From NCBI GenBank assembly GCA_018417955.1, contig JACTVC010000015.1, positions 955,862 to 1,019,861 on the forward strand: a DNA stretch of 64,000 bases, written 5' to 3'. The notes beneath the pieces are model-generated. The model saw only the letters and a list, made by a program, of their open reading frames with translations. It had not been told where the DNA came from and ran no database searches. The translations under genes and the position numbers were made by a program. Source of the stretch: Laccaria trichodermophora. Taxonomy: Eukaryota; Basidiomycota; Agaricomycetes; Agaricales; Hydnangiaceae. Of this stretch, positions 60,470 to 64,000 are shown piece by piece; position 1 is the first letter of the stretch; each line of letters begins with the position of its first letter.

Positions 60470-61748
60470 ATGGCGACGAGCACCAAGAAGGAACAGGCGA
60501 TCCAGCTCAAGGAAGAGGGCAACAATCTTTTTTCTCTCAGAAAGTACGACGAGGCAATCGAGAAATTCACAAAGGCAATCGGCCTTGATGACCAGAACGC
60601 CGTTTTCTATGCTAATCGTGCGGCATCGTATTGGGCTTTGAAGAGGTTCGTCAAACGGCGTTTTCATCCCTTGCCTTCACTAACTTTTTTGAACTGGAAG
60701 GCATCAAGATGTGATTGACGACGCGAAGAAGGTCGACACTCTGCGTCTCATTCTTTTCGCGTCCAGTAACTGATAAGAACGAATGCGACAGGCGACGGAG
60801 CTCGACCCCAAGTACGTCAAGGCGTGGCTGAGGATGGGAGACGCACACGACGTATGTATCGTCTTCATGAGATACAACTTTTAACTGAGAGCCACTCAGG
60901 CTTTATCCTCATACCCAGAAAGCATCGAAAGCTACCAAACAGCTCTAGCAGCTCTACCCGCAGCAAACCTCACCGCGACCGAAAACTCCCTCAAATCCGG
61001 GGGTGAAAAGGCACTCGCAAACGTCATGTCAAAGCTACTCAACCCATACACCATGTCCGTCGTCATTGTTCCTTCTTCTTCAAGTTACCTTCACTTCTGA
61101 CACGCACACCCCGCCAGGTCATTTGAAGTCCTCACTGCCGTCGCCCGCGCACACAACATTCCCATCCCCAACCTCCAAAACATCAAAACCCCAGCCGAAA
61201 TCGAAGCTATCCGTAAAGCTTTGTTCCGCCACCCGAAGTGGGGACACGAACCCCGCCTTCGGTTCCTCGTCATCCCAGAATCGGAGAAGCACCCGATCAG
61301 GCAGGTGGAGGTTGAGAAGGATGAAAAGTTGCAGGGGGAGATATGTAAGCTTGTCGGATGCCTGTCGACGCAGTCGTTGGTGCTTCATGCGGAGGATTTG
61401 GTCGCTTATGTACGTGCGTTGTTGTCAATTGCTGGTCGTCGTGGCTCATCATTTGTCCAGGCTAAAGGGAAGAAATATGGTGTTGGCGTAGGCCGCTTGC
61501 ACACCAGCTACGAGGCGTACATGGACGCCAAGGCTTCTGATAGGCCACTGAACCGGCGTGCTTCGAAGCTGCTCTGCAGACCCGACACGCACGGCACGAT
61601 CCTGGTTATGAAGACGACGTTCATGAAGTCACATGCAGATGATATAGGAAGGTCGGAGGATATCCTAGGATGGGAAAAAGTGACGGAGGAGGAGCTGAAG
61701 GGCGATGAGTTCAAGCGGAAGAGGGCGGAGTGGTTGAAGTATTACTGA
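60470..61748 (+). CDS. TPR-domain protein, intact member of the local trio
   Basis: Exons 60470-60645, 60701-60731, 60792-60851, 60900-61054, 61118-61409 and 61461-61748 join in phase to exactly 333 residues. The N-terminal part holds tetratricopeptide repeats of the co-chaperone type (AIQLKEEGNNLFSLRKYDEA, AIGLDDQNAVFYANRAASYW, ATELDPKYVKAWLRMGDAHD), which bind protein C termini such as those of Hsp70/Hsp90. The C-terminal half (RSFEVLTAVARAHNIPIPNL onward, ending KRKRAEWLKYY) is an unrecognised domain. The last intron is 51 bp with no stop, so retention keeps frame. Two decayed paralogues lie at 43654 and 52969. The role is not predictable beyond protein-protein contacts. Confidence 0.75.
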
Positions 61749-62101
61749 AGGGGAACGACTCGTCGCCTTTGCTCATTCCTACCGACTAGGTCGGGCTCTT
61801 GAGTACTTTTAGCGAATGTACTTGTATCGAGGTGTTTTTGTATTCACTAGCTTTATGTATGCACAACTTGTAACGAGAAATATACTGTATATGCAACAAC
61901 CTGGATCATTTTGACTGCACGATTCGTTTTAAGGAGATTATGAGGGTCCGTCTGTATGTTGTGCACAATGCTTGAAGGGAAGTGGGACACTATTGTGAGT
62001 GAAATGGTGAGGGACAAGATAGTGTGGCGGCTGTCTGTCATTACAAAAAGAGATTGTTAGACGGCGACAGAGTTGCCTAGCGAAAACGACGCCGATGTAA
62101 A
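61749..62101. other. intergenic between two convergent genes
   Basis: No frame of note. Holds the 3' ends of the TPR gene and the eIF5A-like gene, and a CTA trinucleotide run near 62118. Confidence 0.35.
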
Positions 62102-62939
62102 TTATGATATGATCCCACTACTACTACTACTATTCTCATCGTCACTCCTGGGAGCCTCCCTAAAAGAGATGACCTGTCAGCAAGTCAGCAAGTTGAACGT
62201 GTAAGTGTGCGATCCCCCATGGTAATAAACAATCATACCTGCTCCTTGCCCATAGCAGATATAAGGGTGACCAATAAATTCTTGCCATCGTCGAATTGGG
62301 CCTGGATATTCTTGCCAACATCGTGGTCGGGGACTTTAGCATCATCTTTACAGGTGCCATCCTGAGTCATGAGCTTAAGGAAACCGTCGTCGATGGCAAC
62401 CTGCGGATGTCAATAATGAGTTAGAGCGATGCAAAATTGACAAGAAGTGACTCACGAGCCGGTATTCACTACGGTTGACGAGGGGAACATCCATTTTGTC
62501 GGTGGAAAAAGCGATACCTTCCTGTTCATGAAGTTGGATTCAAATCGAAAGGGCACGAGAGCCAGATACCCACCAACTTCTTTCAAATAAAAATCTGGCT
62601 GATAGTTGGAAACGAGTTGCTAGAGCAATTGAGAGGAAACGCACATCAATGCCAACAATGTGGACCTTTAAGCGGCGTCCAACCATGAACCTGGACATGT
62701 CAATGATCTTGCAAGGGGTGCCTAACTAAATCGATTAGCATGTCATAGAATCGTAGAATGAAACATAAAGCTGGTACCTTTGGTGAGGACGTGATCACTT
62801 TTGCGCAAAGCAGAACATTGGACGGGGGAAGTCTCCGACAAACCCGCAGATGCCTGTAGACAAAGTTGAACGATAAGATGTGTAAACCGGCGAGTAAGCT
62901 GACAGGCTTCAGAATTTGATGGTCTTCCTCATCAAACAT
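62102..62939 (-). pseudogene. eIF5A paralogue with lost hypusination loop and an internal stop
   Basis: eIF5A normally helps stalled ribosomes form peptide bonds and needs a hypusine made from a loop lysine. Exons 62904-62939, 62778-62853, 62645-62721, 62574-62594, 62456-62521, 62239-62400 and 62102-62173 give about 169 codons. Matches: MFDEEDH at the start, GTPCKIIDMS, VHIVGID, MDVPLVNRSEYRLVAIDDGF, LMTQDGTCKDDAKVPD and LLVTLISAMGKEQVISF. Where the loop TSKTGKHGHAK should be, only RFMVGRRLK is found, so the modified lysine is absent. The small fourth exon (expected IF.GKKL) contains TGA at the Gly codon. Introns persist, so it arose from a genomic duplication, not retroposition. Another splice choice could avoid the TGA. 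Confidence 0.7.
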
Positions 62940-64000
62940 TTTGAAGTGGTATATGTGAACAGGTGGGAGAAGAAAGATGGGGTAGTGAAGGAGACCGGCG
63001 ATGAGGAGAAAGAGAGATGGATAACTGAAACAAACTGGAACAATTATAGGGACGACAGGTTCGACACTACTGTCGCAAACGCGCGTGACTCCACCTCACC
63101 TTTCTGTTTCTTCGGTCAATTTCCCCATCTCCTGTGACGACTGAGATCTCTGAGAGTCTCCAAAGCATTTTTGAGAGATGCACGGACACAAATGTGTTTT
63201 CCACCAAATTCTGCGATGAGACATCATGAAACGGGGTGTGGTAACTCTGCCAGCAGTAGATTCAGAGACAAAGTGGTACATCCCAGCCTGAGACGCGGTG
63301 AGAGCAGTGGCATTCCAGAGCAACCAGAGCCTTACCAAAGCGTGGTAAACAATTAAATTTGCAAAGCTGACGAGCTACCTGGCGTCACCAGAGCAGGAGT
63401 ATCAAGGGCGTTGTTTGGCCATAGAACGTTCTCCAGTCGAAAGCAGAGGACGCTTCGCTCCTTGAATCGGTGGCGAATGCGATTCAATCAAAAGATGTTT
63501 TGAACGAGCCTAGATTTGGAACATGTGACTTCGGAAAACGCCGTGAATGGACTTCAATTCGACGTTCATGCTCAATTCATGCTCGCATATTTGGCCCAGT
63601 CAATAGCTTCCACTGTCGTGGTCGCCACCATTGGTGGCCTATCGTTGTGCGCTCCGTCATCGCCATCCTACTGGTGGTAATTCCGAGATTGATTGAAGGT
63701 AGATGAAGGAAATGGCAGAAACAGGCTACGGAAAGACGTTGAGGCGGCGAGTTGACGGCGAGCACGTCCTGTATCTGTCGGATCCTCGAGTATGTCCTTC
63801 TATTTCTTTCGTCGCCTGCCTCCATCAGAGGTCGTCTTGTCGAGCACTCCTGTTGACTTCCCGCAAATAATACGGCGAGCGAGATGCAGGGGCGTCGGTG
63901 CAATGTAAAGAAAGTCAAGCGCTTAACTGACGAAATTCCTTCATATCCTATCCCCTTTGTGCTTATGTTGCACACCCCCCTACTGCGTGGTAGCCTCGTC
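62940..64000. other. no gene recognised at the window end
   Basis: A 132-codon minus-strand frame (63577-63975) and shorter ones have no recognisable motif. Part of a gene running beyond the window cannot be excluded. Confidence 0.3.

Noticed and set aside
63577..63975. 132-codon minus-strand frame at the window end
   Set aside because: No recognisable motif and no intron-exon context; could be chance.
1..64000. tRNA and rRNA genes
   Set aside because: I looked for cloverleaf-like A and B boxes and for conserved rRNA segments by eye and saw none convincing. A covariance-model search would be needed to be sure.

Overview
The window looks like a piece of a mushroom-forming basidiomycete (Agaricomycete) chromosome. 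Genes are split by many short introns (about 45-65 bp), and several families are Agaricomycete-type: a KDZ transposase paired with a TET/JBP oxygenase, a Plavaka-type CACTA transposon, a NACHT fragment, kinase-like relics and an HNH_2-type nuclease. No bacterial operons, CRISPR arrays or clear tRNA/rRNA genes were seen. All identifications come from reading motifs and splicing exons by eye; no database search was possible.

Layout. 1-4029: a non-coding LTR-like element full of tandem repeats; its first terminal repeat is cut by the window edge. 4080-5440: two more satellite arrays. 5551-11372: a KDZ unit made of a CxC2-type KDZ transposase (5' end missing), a companion ORF, and a convergent TET/JBP-like dioxygenase 17 bp away. 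11640-11990: palindromic TTGGGCCCAA repeats. 12000-14949: a multi-exon gene of an uncharacterised family lacking its N terminus (copy A). 16196-21044 (-): a 1,496-residue RING-H2 protein. 21640-24683: decayed and fuller copies of an HNH_2-type gene. 25219-28499 (-): two host genes, TSC13-type enoyl-CoA reductase and an F-box/leucine-rich protein.

28698-33882: a CACTA/Plavaka element that appears complete, with CACT termini, a TTT target duplication, a Tnp2-like transposase and a divergent AT-hook gene. 35322-36076 (-): UBC13. 36300-37515: a kinase-like pseudogene. 39250-41759 (-): an FAD-linked oxidoreductase. 42420-43343: a NACHT relic.

43650-61750 is a locally duplicated block. A TPR-protein gene occurs three times (two pseudogenes and one intact gene at 60470-61748), family copies B and C follow the two TPR pseudogenes about 9.2 kb apart, and relics of an SRPK-like kinase precede two of the TPR copies. 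62102-62939 (-) is a decayed eIF5A paralogue that has lost the hypusination loop. The rest is repeat-rich intergenic sequence.

The intact single-copy genes (TSC13, UBC13, F-box, RING, FAD oxidoreductase, TPR) appear to be the host complement. The rest is a patchwork of mobile elements and decaying family expansions. The most notable system is the KDZ-TET/JBP unit, a transposon-linked 5-methylcytosine oxygenase arrangement known from Agaricomycetes.
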